A model generated the notes under the pieces. That model did not search any database. It was not told the DNA's origin and saw only the letters and a program-made list of their open reading frames with translations. Both the position numbers and the translations under genes were made by a program. This document shows positions 1 to 6,579 of a DNA stretch of 36,951 nt, piece by piece. Within the stretch, counting starts at the first letter, position 1, and the number at the start of each line of letters is the position of its first letter. The stretch is from UBA7398 sp947491605 (GTDB lineage: Bacteria > Actinomycetota > Actinomycetes > Nanopelagicales > Nanopelagicaceae): the NCBI GenBank assembly GCA_947491605.1, contig CANLJW010000010.1, positions 1-36,951 of the forward strand, written 5' to 3'.

Positions 1-96
1 ACTCCTGGAATGGTGCGCTTGAGTATTGGCCTAGAAAATATCGAAGATATTAAAAACGATGTTAAGTTGGGTTTTGCTGCTGTTAAAAACGCTTAA
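1..96 (+). CDS. C-terminal end of a Cys/Met-metabolism PLP-dependent enzyme (partial)
   Basis: The first 31 codons read in frame from base 1 to a TAA. They contain PGMVRLSIGLENIEDI followed by a short amphipathic tail. That pattern (R-L-S-x-G-L/I-E-x-x-x-D) is the usual C-terminus of the cystathionine gamma-synthase / O-acetylhomoserine sulfhydrylase family, in which the Arg contacts the substrate carboxylate. These enzymes make or break C-S bonds using pyridoxal phosphate in the cytoplasm. The 5' part lies outside the window, so the exact member (MetY, MetB or MetC type) cannot be decided. Confidence 0.6.
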   Translation, partial: TPGMVRLSIGLENIEDIKNDVKLGFAAVKNA

Positions 97-140
97 TCTA
101 TTTTCTAAAAGATAGATCAGCCTTTTTCATCTCTGCTACT

Positions 141-182
141 TAAGAGTGAACAGAGGTAAGGTATTACGCACTACTAATCACG
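141..182 (+). repeat. Dispersed ~42-nt element, copy A (with 27898-27940)
   Basis: TAAGAGTGAACAG (141-153) is followed after 19 nt by ACTAATCACG (173-182). The same two blocks, with one substitution and a 20-nt spacer, occur at 27898-27940 before clpX. The spacers also share an ATTA(A)CGC stretch. This copy sits in the 183-nt gap between the PLP-enzyme gene and the secreted BNR protein gene. Its function is unknown; a regulatory site or a small repeat family are both possible. Confidence 0.4.
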
Positions 183-267
183 GTCACTACCGCATGTAAT
201 AAGCCTAGTAAACGCTCAATAATCGAATTTCGCATCCAAATGACTATCCGCGTTGCTACCTCGTTGC

Positions 268-273
268 TAATCT
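268..273 (+). promoter_or_regulatory. -10 hexamer TAATCT, leaderless start
   Basis: TAATCT ends exactly 6 nt before ATG 280 and there is no Shine-Dalgarno sequence between them, so transcription would begin at or next to the start codon. The same geometry recurs at several genes in the window. Confidence 0.55.
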
Positions 274-279
274 GGTCCC

Positions 280-1392
280 ATGAAGCGAATATCGACTGGC
301 GCCTTATTTTCCTTACTCCTCAGCTGCTTCGTTGTAATCGGGCCACAAAATCCTGCGCATGCTGCAGATTGGACGATGACAGAAGATGCAGGTTTTCATT
401 TAAAGATGGGGATGAATGGTGTATCTCCACATGTTGAGAGATTAAATGGCGTTGATCGGGTATGGCGCTCAGATGGACCAACTGGAACTGTTGTAAGTGA
501 TTGCAATGATCAAGGCATCTGTACCAGCGTTACGGTAAGTGGAAGTTTGGGAAATGACTTTACAGTTGTAACTTTTCCAAATGGCACAAAGCGCGCCTAC
601 TTTAAAGATTTCGAAGGCTCATTCCAGCAGGTCTATTCAGCTGCCTGTAGCGATGCAGGTTGCACCACTCTTGGAAGTAAAACTCCAACTACAACAGAAA
701 TGAGGGTTCCAAGTAGTGCTAAGGCATGGGGAGTCCCAGATGCAGTTCTCTTGCCAGATGGAAGAGTGCGAATCTATATTGTGGAGAGCCCAGTAGCAGG
801 CAGATGCACAGAGAAGATTGCTTCTTATATTTCAACTGATGGCATAACTTTTACTAAAGAGCCAGGATGGCGTTTTGAAAATGGTTATGTAGATACTGAG
901 ATTCTTCGGGCAAAGAGTGGTGATTACGTCATGATCATGTCAGATATTGCCTGCACCTCTACAAATCGCCAGATGTTCTTTATCAGCACCTCAAAAGATG
1001 GATTAAGTTGGATAGCTCCAGAGTTATTAACTGGTGCTGGAGTTGAAGGATTAGATCCAACTGGTTATGAAGTATCACCAGGACTATTTAGAATTTACTA
1101 CTCTCAAGGCGGGCCTGGTCAAACTTTTATTGTAAAGCGTGGAACATTGAAGTACACCCCAGCGTCAGTAGTGACTGCTACTCCTACTCCAACAATCACA
1201 CCCACACCAACACCAACTATCACTCCCACTCCAACGCCCACTCCAACAATCACACCCACACCTTCTCCAACAGTGATTGTCACAGCAGCGCCGCTTGCTA
1301 AGAAAACGACAATCACATGTGTTAAAGGTAAGTTAGTTACAAAAGTAACGGCAGTTAAGCCAGTCTGCCCAAAGGGATATAAGAAAAAGTAA
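280..1392 (+). CDS. Secreted BNR/Asp-box (sialidase-fold-like) protein with Thr-Pro tail
   Basis: This 370-aa exported protein has a signal peptide at residues 1-28 (K/R start, hydrophobic core, AHA cleavage site). The body (about 30-290) resembles sialidase / five-bladed propeller proteins. Two Asp-box-like turns are visible, STDGITF near 185-191 and SKDGLSW near 238-244, and several paired Cys suggest extracellular folding. Residues 300-335 are a low-complexity TPTPTITPTPTP linker. The last 25 residues (ITCVKGK...KVTAVKP.CPKGYKKK) form a two-Cys basic tail that may bind the cell surface. No catalytic set could be assigned, so an enzymatic role is not claimed. ATG 280 is preferred because it follows a TAATCT -10 by 6 nt and opens directly into the signal peptide. 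Confidence 0.75.
   Translation: MKRISTGALFSLLLSCFVVIGPQNPAHAADWTMTEDAGFHLKMGMNGVSPHVERLNGVDRVWRSDGPTGTVVSDCNDQGICTSVTVSGSLGNDFTVVTFPNGTKRAYFKDFEGSFQQVYSAACSDAGCTTLGSKTPTTTEMRVPSSAKAWGVPDAVLLPDGRVRIYIVESPVAGRCTEKIASYISTDGITFTKEPGWRFENGYVDTEILRAKSGDYVMIMSDIACTSTNRQMFFISTSKDGLSWIAPELLTGAGVEGLDPTGYEVSPGLFRIYYSQGGPGQTFIVKRGTLKYTPASVVTATPTPTITPTPTPTITPTPTPTPTITPTPSPTVIVTAAPLAKKTTITCVKGKLVTKVTAVKPVCPKGYKKK
1177..1275 (+). repeat. Degenerate ACTCC(A/C)AC-type repeat encoding Thr-Pro linker
   Basis: This is an imperfect short tandem repeat of Thr and Pro codons (act/acc/aca with cct/cca/ccc), broken by Ile codons. It encodes the Thr-Pro linker of the secreted protein at 280-1392. It is expected to vary in length between strains. 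Confidence 0.6.
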
Positions 1393-1444
1393 TTCGTTGA
1401 ATACCACATCCAAGGCTTGGATATGGAACTCGGATTCACTTACA

Positions 1445-1469
1445 TAAGTGGGTTGTGAGGGACTCGAAC
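1445..1469. repeat. 25-bp direct repeat, left copy (tRNA-Lys 3' end)
   Basis: Bases 1445-1469 are identical to 3045-3069, exactly 1600 bp away. Most of the repeat is the 3' part (acceptor stem and T-arm strand) of the tRNA-Lys gene at 3049-3121, plus four flanking bases (taag) beyond the tRNA end. The pair brackets the metallopeptidase gene like attachment-site duplications do, but no integrase lies between them. Confidence 0.6.
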
Positions 1470-1522
1470 TACATATCCTTCATTGGCCACATATGGATTC
1501 AATTGATCTTGATCCACAACCC
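1449..1522 (-). pseudogene. Decayed tRNA-Lys-like gene
   Basis: Read on the minus strand, this 74-nt segment begins with the same 7-nt acceptor strand (GGGTTGT) and ends with the same T-loop, 3' T-stem strand, acceptor strand and A discriminator as the two intact tRNA-Lys genes nearby. The D-arm, the anticodon arm and the 5' T-stem strand no longer match. Both acceptor strands at tRNA spacing argue for a degenerated whole tRNA copy rather than only a 3' fragment. It is unlikely to be charged. Confidence 0.5.
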
Positions 1523-1625
1523 ATATTTGGGATGGGCGCTGACATTTCCTAGATTTTGAAGAGATTTAGGGTGGATTTGGGTCGGGCATGGGCGCATACC
1601 CCTTGTATTAACTAAATACGCAATT

Positions 1626-1631
1626 TACGCT
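1626..1631 (+). promoter_or_regulatory. -10 hexamer TACGCT, leaderless start
   Basis: TACGCT ends 6 nt before ATG 1638, with no Shine-Dalgarno sequence. The geometry matches the other leaderless-type starts here. Confidence 0.5.
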
Positions 1632-1637
1632 CTACAT

Positions 1638-2891
1638 ATGAATAAGAGACTGATTGCATTCTTAGCAATACTTTCTTTATCTGTTTCTCTGCCTCTAATT
1701 CCTGCAAGTGCAGTTGCTAAAGCTGGAGCTAAATGTAGTAAAGCAGGAATTACAGAGGTGGTTAAGGGCAAAATCTATACATGTGTTAAAACTGGAAAGA
1801 AGTTGACTTGGAATAAGGGTGTCGTTCTAAAAGCGGCGGCAAAACCAACTCCTTCTCAAGCTTCTGTGCCAACTCCCACAACCCGCCGGGAAAAAGCGCT
1901 TGCGGAGATAAAAAGTGTTTACGATTTAAACTCAAGCTATCAACCTACAGTCAAATACATTTTTGCCAGTGATGCACCGCAAAACTTTGCTGAATTGATC
2001 AAGGAAGTTATACCTTTTACTTCAAGGTTTTGGTCCAGTGAATTTAAGCCAACAACAGAGTTCCCAATCATTCTAGGCTCACTAGCTTCGGTTGAATGGG
2101 TCAATGATGAAATGAAACGTTACGGTCACGAAATACCAGGATGGAATAGAGAATTCATCAGCAAGCTCGGTGAAAATGCAAGTCGTGGTGATGTAGTCAA
2201 TAATTCTCGCGGAACGCTTACCTACTATGTAATTGGTAAAGAAAAGGATCGGTCCATCAAGTCTGGCAATGAACTAACAATGCGTGGTTTTGTGGCTCAT
2301 GAGTATGTCCACGCGGTTGCAGTTTCAATCATTGGCGATCGTCAAAAAGGAATCCCTGGCTGGTCTGTTGAAGGTTCTGCGAATTTTTATGGATTCGCAA
2401 TTGCAGCACTCATGGGAGAGCAACCTATTGTCGCAATGAATAGAGTAAATGTTGGAAACCTACGCCGTTCTTATTCTGAACAAGGAGCGCTAGTTCCTCA
2501 TTCACTCAACAAAGATGATCTATACAAGGCTGTTATAACCTCCGAAAAAGGCGGCGGGGGAGATGGCACCACTTGCGCCGAGCCAAAATTACTTTGCTAT
2601 ACCGCTGGTGCTCTATTCACCGAAGTTCTAGTTGCCGATCATGGTCACGGTAAGTTTATTGATTGGTGGAAATTGAGCAGAAAGAAAAATTGGGAAGTAG
2701 CCTTCGAGGAAATTTTCGGAATTCAGATTGATAAATGGTACGAAGAAGTAGCGATTCCATACGTCATTCAAGAGTCAAAAGCTGCGGTTCCCGAGGTGTC
2801 AGCACCCAAGTCAGCTTCCACCTTTACCCAGCACCCTGTTCGCCTACCTCGTCCATTTGTCGATCCAGGGACTCAGATTCAAAAACCATAA
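1638..2891 (+). CDS. Exported HExxH zinc metallopeptidase (peptidase MA-like)
   Basis: This 417-aa exported protein has a signal peptide at about 1-27 (PASAVA end). A short two-Cys module follows (about 29-62; GAKCSKAG...GKIYTCVKTGKKLTWNKG), then a Pro/Thr linker (about 70-82) and a catalytic region. H221-E-Y-V-H225 is the zinc-binding HExxH helix. A third-ligand candidate, E245, sits in GWSVEGSANF 20 residues on, which is the gluzincin arrangement seen in peptidase MA-type proteins. Substrate is unknown; the enzyme would act outside the membrane. The gene stands alone between a decayed and an intact tRNA-Lys copy, within 25-bp direct repeats. ATG 1638 follows a -10 hexamer by 6 nt. Confidence 0.7.
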   Translation: MNKRLIAFLAILSLSVSLPLIPASAVAKAGAKCSKAGITEVVKGKIYTCVKTGKKLTWNKGVVLKAAAKPTPSQASVPTPTTRREKALAEIKSVYDLNSSYQPTVKYIFASDAPQNFAELIKEVIPFTSRFWSSEFKPTTEFPIILGSLASVEWVNDEMKRYGHEIPGWNREFISKLGENASRGDVVNNSRGTLTYYVIGKEKDRSIKSGNELTMRGFVAHEYVHAVAVSIIGDRQKGIPGWSVEGSANFYGFAIAALMGEQPIVAMNRVNVGNLRRSYSEQGALVPHSLNKDDLYKAVITSEKGGGGDGTTCAEPKLLCYTAGALFTEVLVADHGHGKFIDWWKLSRKKNWEVAFEEIFGIQIDKWYEEVAIPYVIQESKAAVPEVSAPKSASTFTQHPVRLPRPFVDPGTQIQKP

Positions 2892-3044
2892 TGAGCGATG
2901 TTGACAGGTAAGAGCAGAAAAGTTTTCTCAAAATCCCATATGGCTTGGATAAAGACATTCCCATATATTTCTAACGCAATCTCAACTTAAATGAATCAAC
3001 AGGCAAAGTCATAATTAGTCTGTGATGATCAGGGCTTACTTTCG

Positions 3045-3069
3045 TAAGTGGGTTGTGAGGGACTCGAAC
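3045..3069. repeat. 25-bp direct repeat, right copy (inside tRNA-Lys)
   Basis: Identical to 1445-1469. It covers the 3' end of the intact tRNA-Lys gene and four bases beyond it. Confidence 0.6.
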
Positions 3070-3121
3070 CCCCGACCCAGGCATTAAGAGTGCCTTGCTC
3101 TACCAACTGAGCTAACAACCC
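3049..3121 (-). tRNA. tRNA-Lys(CUU), copy 1
   Basis: The minus strand folds as a complete cloverleaf of 73 nt. The 7-bp acceptor is GGGTTGT/ACAACCC, the D-arm contains GCTCAGTTGGTAGAGC, and the anticodon stem AGGCA/TGCCT surrounds the loop CTCTTAA, giving anticodon CTT for lysine. The T-loop is TTCGAGT and the discriminator is A. CCA is not encoded. Confidence 0.95.
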
Positions 3122-3133
3122 ATCAAATTCAGA

Positions 3134-3139
3134 TACCAT
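3134..3139 (+). promoter_or_regulatory. -10 hexamer TACCAT, leaderless start of the redox cassette
   Basis: TACCAT ends 6 nt before ATG 3146 with no ribosome-binding site. Its -35 region would fall inside the oppositely oriented tRNA-Lys gene. Confidence 0.5.
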
Positions 3140-3145
3140 GTAAAT

Positions 3146-4468
3146 ATGTCAAAGCGATTTAAAGATGATCAAATTGCTCTGATTACTGGAATCGGGTTAG
3201 GTCTAACCCTTGCAATTCAAATCACAACATTAAGCGTGTCAGATTTCGGCGATATTTATTCTCAGATTATTACTGCGTCCAGGTTTTTTGCATTAACCGG
3301 TTCATATCTATCGATTATTGGCTTATTACTTATTGCTAGAATATCCTGGATTGAAAATGTTTTAGGTCATGATCGATTAGTTACTTGGCACCGTAAGGCG
3401 ATGCCATATGCCCTTTACTTTATAACCTTGCATGTTTTGCTTGTCATTCTTGGCTATGCTGGGCTTGATCAGATAAGAGTTGGTAGCGAATTTTGGGCGA
3501 TGATTACAACATATCCTTGGATGTTGCCAGCTACTTTCGGTTTCGTACTACTACTCATCGCTGGAATATCTTCCTATCGAATTTTTCGCTACAGCATCAG
3601 CTATGAAACTTGGTGGGTAATTCACCTTTATACATATTTAGGAGTTGCACTTTCCTTTATGCATCAAATACTCACAGGTGCCATGTTCATTACGCACCCG
3701 CTGGCTAGGTATTACTGGATCGCACTTTACTCAATGGTGGTAGTGGCAATTTTGTATTGGCGAATATTGCTACCGTTAGTAAAAAGTATTCGCCATCAAC
3801 TTAAGGTTGAAAAAGTGGTTAGCGAAGGGCCAGGGGTTGTTTCCATCTACATTAAGGGAAAAGATTTATTTGGTTTAAATGCCCAAGGTGGCCAGTTTTT
3901 TTCTTGGCGTTTTCTTCGGAAAGATCTTTGGTTTCAATCGCACCCCTATTCACTCTCTGCTTCACCCACCGATGATTCACTTCGAATTACCGTTAAAGCC
4001 CTGGGAGACTCCTCTTCCTCCTTAGCGAACCTAGATATCGGCACCCGAGTATTTATTGAAGGACCCTATGGAATTTTCAAAGCTAGCTCTGCCCGTCGCG
4101 GGCGACAAATAGTTTTAATTGGGGGCGGAGTAGGAATCACACCACTTCGAGCAATTATGGAGGAGTTTCCAAACAATACGAAGATTGATGTTTTATATCG
4201 AGCATCCACTGACTCTGAGTTAGTTTTACGTAAAGAGCTAGATGAGCTAGCCGAGAAAGTTGGCGCAAAAGTTCATTATTTAGTTGGAACAAGGGCAGTT
4301 CACACCATGTCTTATGAATACCTTAAGAAACTTATACCAAACTTCCAAGATGCTGAAGTTTTTATCTGCGGTCCTGAAGGATTGGTCTCTGCCGTTAAAG
4401 CAGCCTCTAAAAAAGCAGGTATTCCAAAGAATAGATTCCATGATGAGGCATTTGCCTTTCATGGTTAG
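3146..4468 (+). CDS. Transmembrane heme / FAD / NAD(P) oxidoreductase (ferric reductase-like)
   Basis: This 440-aa protein moves electrons from NAD(P)H across or into the membrane. The N-terminal half (about 12-210) has roughly six membrane helices with four His at the spacing expected for two hemes: H82/H96 and H160/H173. The C-terminal half is a ferredoxin-reductase module: an FAD site at H266-PYSLSAS, an NAD(P) site at GGGVGITP (326-333) and a CGPEG motif at 408-412 near the end. This order matches ferric reductase / NADPH-oxidase-like proteins. It heads a same-strand group with an FMN-binding protein, an acidic protein and ApbE, suggesting that the exported flavoprotein is its electron acceptor. 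The terminal acceptor (Fe(III), oxygen, quinone or other) cannot be read from the sequence. Confidence 0.85.
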   Translation: MSKRFKDDQIALITGIGLGLTLAIQITTLSVSDFGDIYSQIITASRFFALTGSYLSIIGLLLIARISWIENVLGHDRLVTWHRKAMPYALYFITLHVLLVILGYAGLDQIRVGSEFWAMITTYPWMLPATFGFVLLLIAGISSYRIFRYSISYETWWVIHLYTYLGVALSFMHQILTGAMFITHPLARYYWIALYSMVVVAILYWRILLPLVKSIRHQLKVEKVVSEGPGVVSIYIKGKDLFGLNAQGGQFFSWRFLRKDLWFQSHPYSLSASPTDDSLRITVKALGDSSSSLANLDIGTRVFIEGPYGIFKASSARRGRQIVLIGGGVGITPLRAIMEEFPNNTKIDVLYRASTDSELVLRKELDELAEKVGAKVHYLVGTRAVHTMSYEYLKKLIPNFQDAEVFICGPEGLVSAVKAASKKAGIPKNRFHDEAFAFHG

Positions 4469-4485
4469 AAAGTGGAGAACAGTAG

Positions 4486-5004
4486 ATGTTTCGTAGAGCA
4501 GTAATTCTACTTACTGGTACAGCAGCAGCTGTTACCGGTGTTTTGGCATACCACCCTCCGCAGTTAAGTTCCGTTGCAACTAACTCATTACCCATCCCAG
4601 AAACTCAAACATCAACCAATCCAAGTCAATCTGCTCCAAGTAATACCAAACCGACAACTGACAATCCATCAACTGGTGGCAAGGCAACCCCTACTCCTAC
4701 CACGCCAACACAAAGTCAAACGATCTCTGGTGTATTCACGGGTAACGTGACGCAAACTAAATGGGGACCAGTTCAGGTAGAAATTACATTCAAAAATGGC
4801 AGCATTACCGCCGCCAGCGCCTTAAAGTTTCCAGATGGTGATCGTCGATCACTTTCTATTTCCCAGCAAGCAGTCCCTTATTTAATTGAACAAACACTTG
4901 GAGTAGTTAGCGCCTCTCAAGTTCAAGGGGTAACCCAAGCAACGTACACATCTAATGGCTGGCGAACCTCGCTAGGATCAGCATTAACTAAGGCGGGCAT
5001 GTAA
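4486..5004 (+). CDS. Exported FMN-binding domain protein (ApbE substrate)
   Basis: This 172-aa protein has an N-terminal signal or anchor helix (about 3-22). A Ser/Thr/Pro/Gln-rich spacer (about 28-78) leads into an FMN-binding domain (about 80-172) of the RnfG/NqrC C-terminal type. The motif GVTQATYTSNGW near 148-159 corresponds to the family pattern S/T-G-A-T-x-T-S. The Thr at about 153 is the expected site of phosphoester-linked FMN, although the usual Gly is Gln here. An ApbE-type transferase lies two genes downstream. A GGAG ribosome-binding site precedes ATG 4486, and the next gene starts immediately after the stop codon. It probably accepts electrons from the upstream membrane reductase on the outside of the membrane. 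Confidence 0.8.
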   Translation: MFRRAVILLTGTAAAVTGVLAYHPPQLSSVATNSLPIPETQTSTNPSQSAPSNTKPTTDNPSTGGKATPTPTTPTQSQTISGVFTGNVTQTKWGPVQVEITFKNGSITAASALKFPDGDRRSLSISQQAVPYLIEQTLGVVSASQVQGVTQATYTSNGWRTSLGSALTKAGM

Positions 5005-5319
5005 ATGAAGAGAATTTTGATATTGGCTTTACCGCTTGTGTTATTTACCGGATTCTTAACAATAAAACCGCCTGCTATCGGCGCAGATGCGACACCGACA
5101 GTGGTTACTTCCCCTGAGTCAATTCAGAGCCCAACAAATTCAGATCAATCACCAAATGTAAGTAAACCACCTGCTCCGACCACCAAACCAAGTATTTCGG
5201 GTGGAAATGGTGATGACGATGAAGACGATGAAGACGATGAAGACGATGAAGACGATGACGATGACGACCGCGAGAAACCTCGATACGGTGGTCATGATGA
5301 TGATGACTACGATGACTAA
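5005..5319 (+). CDS. Exported poly-acidic (Asp/Glu) protein of unknown function
   Basis: This 104-aa product has a signal peptide at about 1-27 (ending AIGA) and a Pro/Ser/Thr/Gln linker at about 28-68. About 35 residues follow that are almost entirely Asp and Glu, ending in a GGHDDDDYDD tail. No enzyme fold is visible. The start ATG abuts the stop of the FMN-binding protein gene, and apbE follows after 25 nt, so it is probably co-transcribed. A strongly acidic exported tail could bind cations such as iron or calcium; that is inference. The family was not recognised. Confidence 0.65.
   Translation: MKRILILALPLVLFTGFLTIKPPAIGADATPTVVTSPESIQSPTNSDQSPNVSKPPAPTTKPSISGGNGDDDEDDEDDEDDEDDDDDDREKPRYGGHDDDDYDD
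5212..5262 (+). repeat. GATGAAGAC tandem repeat encoding Asp/Glu run
   Basis: About four tandem 9-nt units of gatgaagac, followed by GAT/GAC codons, encode the poly-acidic stretch. It is prone to slippage, so its length may vary. Confidence 0.6.
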
Positions 5320-5344
5320 ATTCTTAAATCTGAATTAATCAAGA

Positions 5345-6076
5345 ATGACCAATGTTCATAGTGAAGAAGTTTGGTCAACTGTTGTTAACATTGAATCAGA
5401 TTTAAAAGATTTCTCATATCAGAGCCAAATTACCTTTCTACATCAAGTGGATCAGATTTTCTCAACATTTATCCCAAATTCACAGGTAAATAAGATTCGA
5501 TCAGGGCGGATGCAAATCAGCCAAGCTGAGTTATTGCTGCAAGAAGTTTGGGAAGGCTGCCTTCTTGCTAAAGAGATAACTGATGGAGCATTTGATCCAT
5601 GGTCTGTCGAAGGTGGCTTTGATCCATCTGGATATGTGAAGGGTTGGGCAGCAGATCAGATTTGTAATCAACTGCAAGCTGCTGGGGCTAAACATATCCA
5701 AGTAAATGCAGGTGGTGATATCGCATTGCGTGGGGGATCATCAAAGAATATGTCATGGCAGATAGGTGTTGCTCATCCCGAGAATACGGATTTGGTTTCA
5801 AAAATATATCAAATAAAAGATGGCGCAATTGCTACAAGTGGAACGTATGAACGAGGTAATCACATTATTGATCCGCAGACAAAATCCATTGCAGTGGGTG
5901 CTAGATCAGCAACAGTAGTTGGCGAAAATGCAGGATTAGTAGATGCACTCGCAACAGCGCTAATTGTTGCGGGCCGAGATGGAGCACTTTGGTTTGCTAA
6001 GCCTGAGCTCGCCAATTACTCATGCTGGGTAGTAGATCGCCACGAAGATAAGCTCTGGGAAATATCACAAACCTAG
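5345..6076 (+). CDS. apbE: FAD:protein FMN transferase (ApbE family)
   Basis: This 243-aa enzyme transfers FMN from FAD to a Ser/Thr of a target flavoprotein, using Mg2+. Family motifs in order: DGAFDPW (80-86), DPSGYVKGWAAD (93-104), NAGGDI (121-126), ATSGTYERGNHIIDP (163-177) and VDALATAL (199-206), the last contributing the metal-binding Asp/Thr. It is shorter than typical lipoprotein ApbE (about 320-350 aa) and has neither a signal peptide nor a lipobox Cys. It therefore appears cytoplasmic, although its likely substrate (4486-5004) is exported. ATG 5345 is the first start in the frame; no strong ribosome-binding site is seen. Confidence 0.85.
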   Translation: MTNVHSEEVWSTVVNIESDLKDFSYQSQITFLHQVDQIFSTFIPNSQVNKIRSGRMQISQAELLLQEVWEGCLLAKEITDGAFDPWSVEGGFDPSGYVKGWAADQICNQLQAAGAKHIQVNAGGDIALRGGSSKNMSWQIGVAHPENTDLVSKIYQIKDGAIATSGTYERGNHIIDPQTKSIAVGARSATVVGENAGLVDALATALIVAGRDGALWFAKPELANYSCWVVDRHEDKLWEISQT

Positions 6077-6400
6077 ACCCACTAATTATCCTCAAATCGA
6101 ACAGCATCAACTCCTAGTCTCGAATCAAGCCTGAATTAACAAGAGATATATCCATATCCCAAATACCCATACGTTTAATATCTTTAACTAATGTCTGTTT
6201 AATTGAATACTTATATGGTCTTGCTGCAATTACTTGATCCAAATATTCAAGCACCAACATGTCTCACCAACTTTCTGTAGCAATTGGTCAAGATCAGAAC
6301 TGGATGTCGGAGTACAACCCTATTGGGCTGTAATTCCTAATCTAATTTGGTGGATATATCTCCGACTTTCGGAGAACATTCCACAAGTTACAGCTAATTG
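6077..6400. other. 324-nt region between apbE and tRNA-Lys
   Basis: No long gene is present. The only coding-like segment is a 48-codon minus-strand ORF (listed separately). No terminator hairpin with a T-tract, no promoter with both boxes and no insertion sequence was seen. Confidence 0.5.
6114..6260 (-). pseudogene. 48-codon ORF, possible gene remnant beside tRNA-Lys
   Basis: An ATG at 6260 on the minus strand opens a 48-aa frame. It reads like real protein rather than random sequence: YLDQVIAARPYKYSIKQ at 6-22, then KDIKRMGIWDM near 26-36. A weak GGTGAG precedes the ATG, and in-frame stops lie just upstream. It may be a small gene or the tail of a decayed larger gene lying downstream of the tRNA-Lys. 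The family was not recognised. Confidence 0.25.
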
Positions 6401-6473
6401 TGGGTTGTGAGGGACTCGAACCCCCGACCCGGTGATTAAGAGTCACCTGCTCTACCAACTGAGCTAACAACCC
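6401..6473 (-). tRNA. tRNA-Lys(CUU), copy 2
   Basis: A 73-nt cloverleaf on the minus strand, with acceptor GGGTTGT/ACAACCC, anticodon stem GGTGA/TCACC and loop CTCTTAA (anticodon CTT). It is identical to copy 1 at 3049-3121 except in the anticodon stem, where three base pairs differ by paired changes. CCA is not encoded. Confidence 0.95.
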
Positions 6474-6579
6474 GGATGTCTTGCGTACTTGGGGAGAGTG
6501 CGCTCGACGTAAGGCGAAACCCTACCAGCGCCAAGCCTGCGCTAATGACAATCGCGAATGGGTGCGGCATCATCGAGAT

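Noticed and set aside
1119..1439. 106-aa minus-strand ORF rich in Val/Gly
   Set aside because: Antisense of the Thr-Pro repeat; no start signal and no independent coding features.
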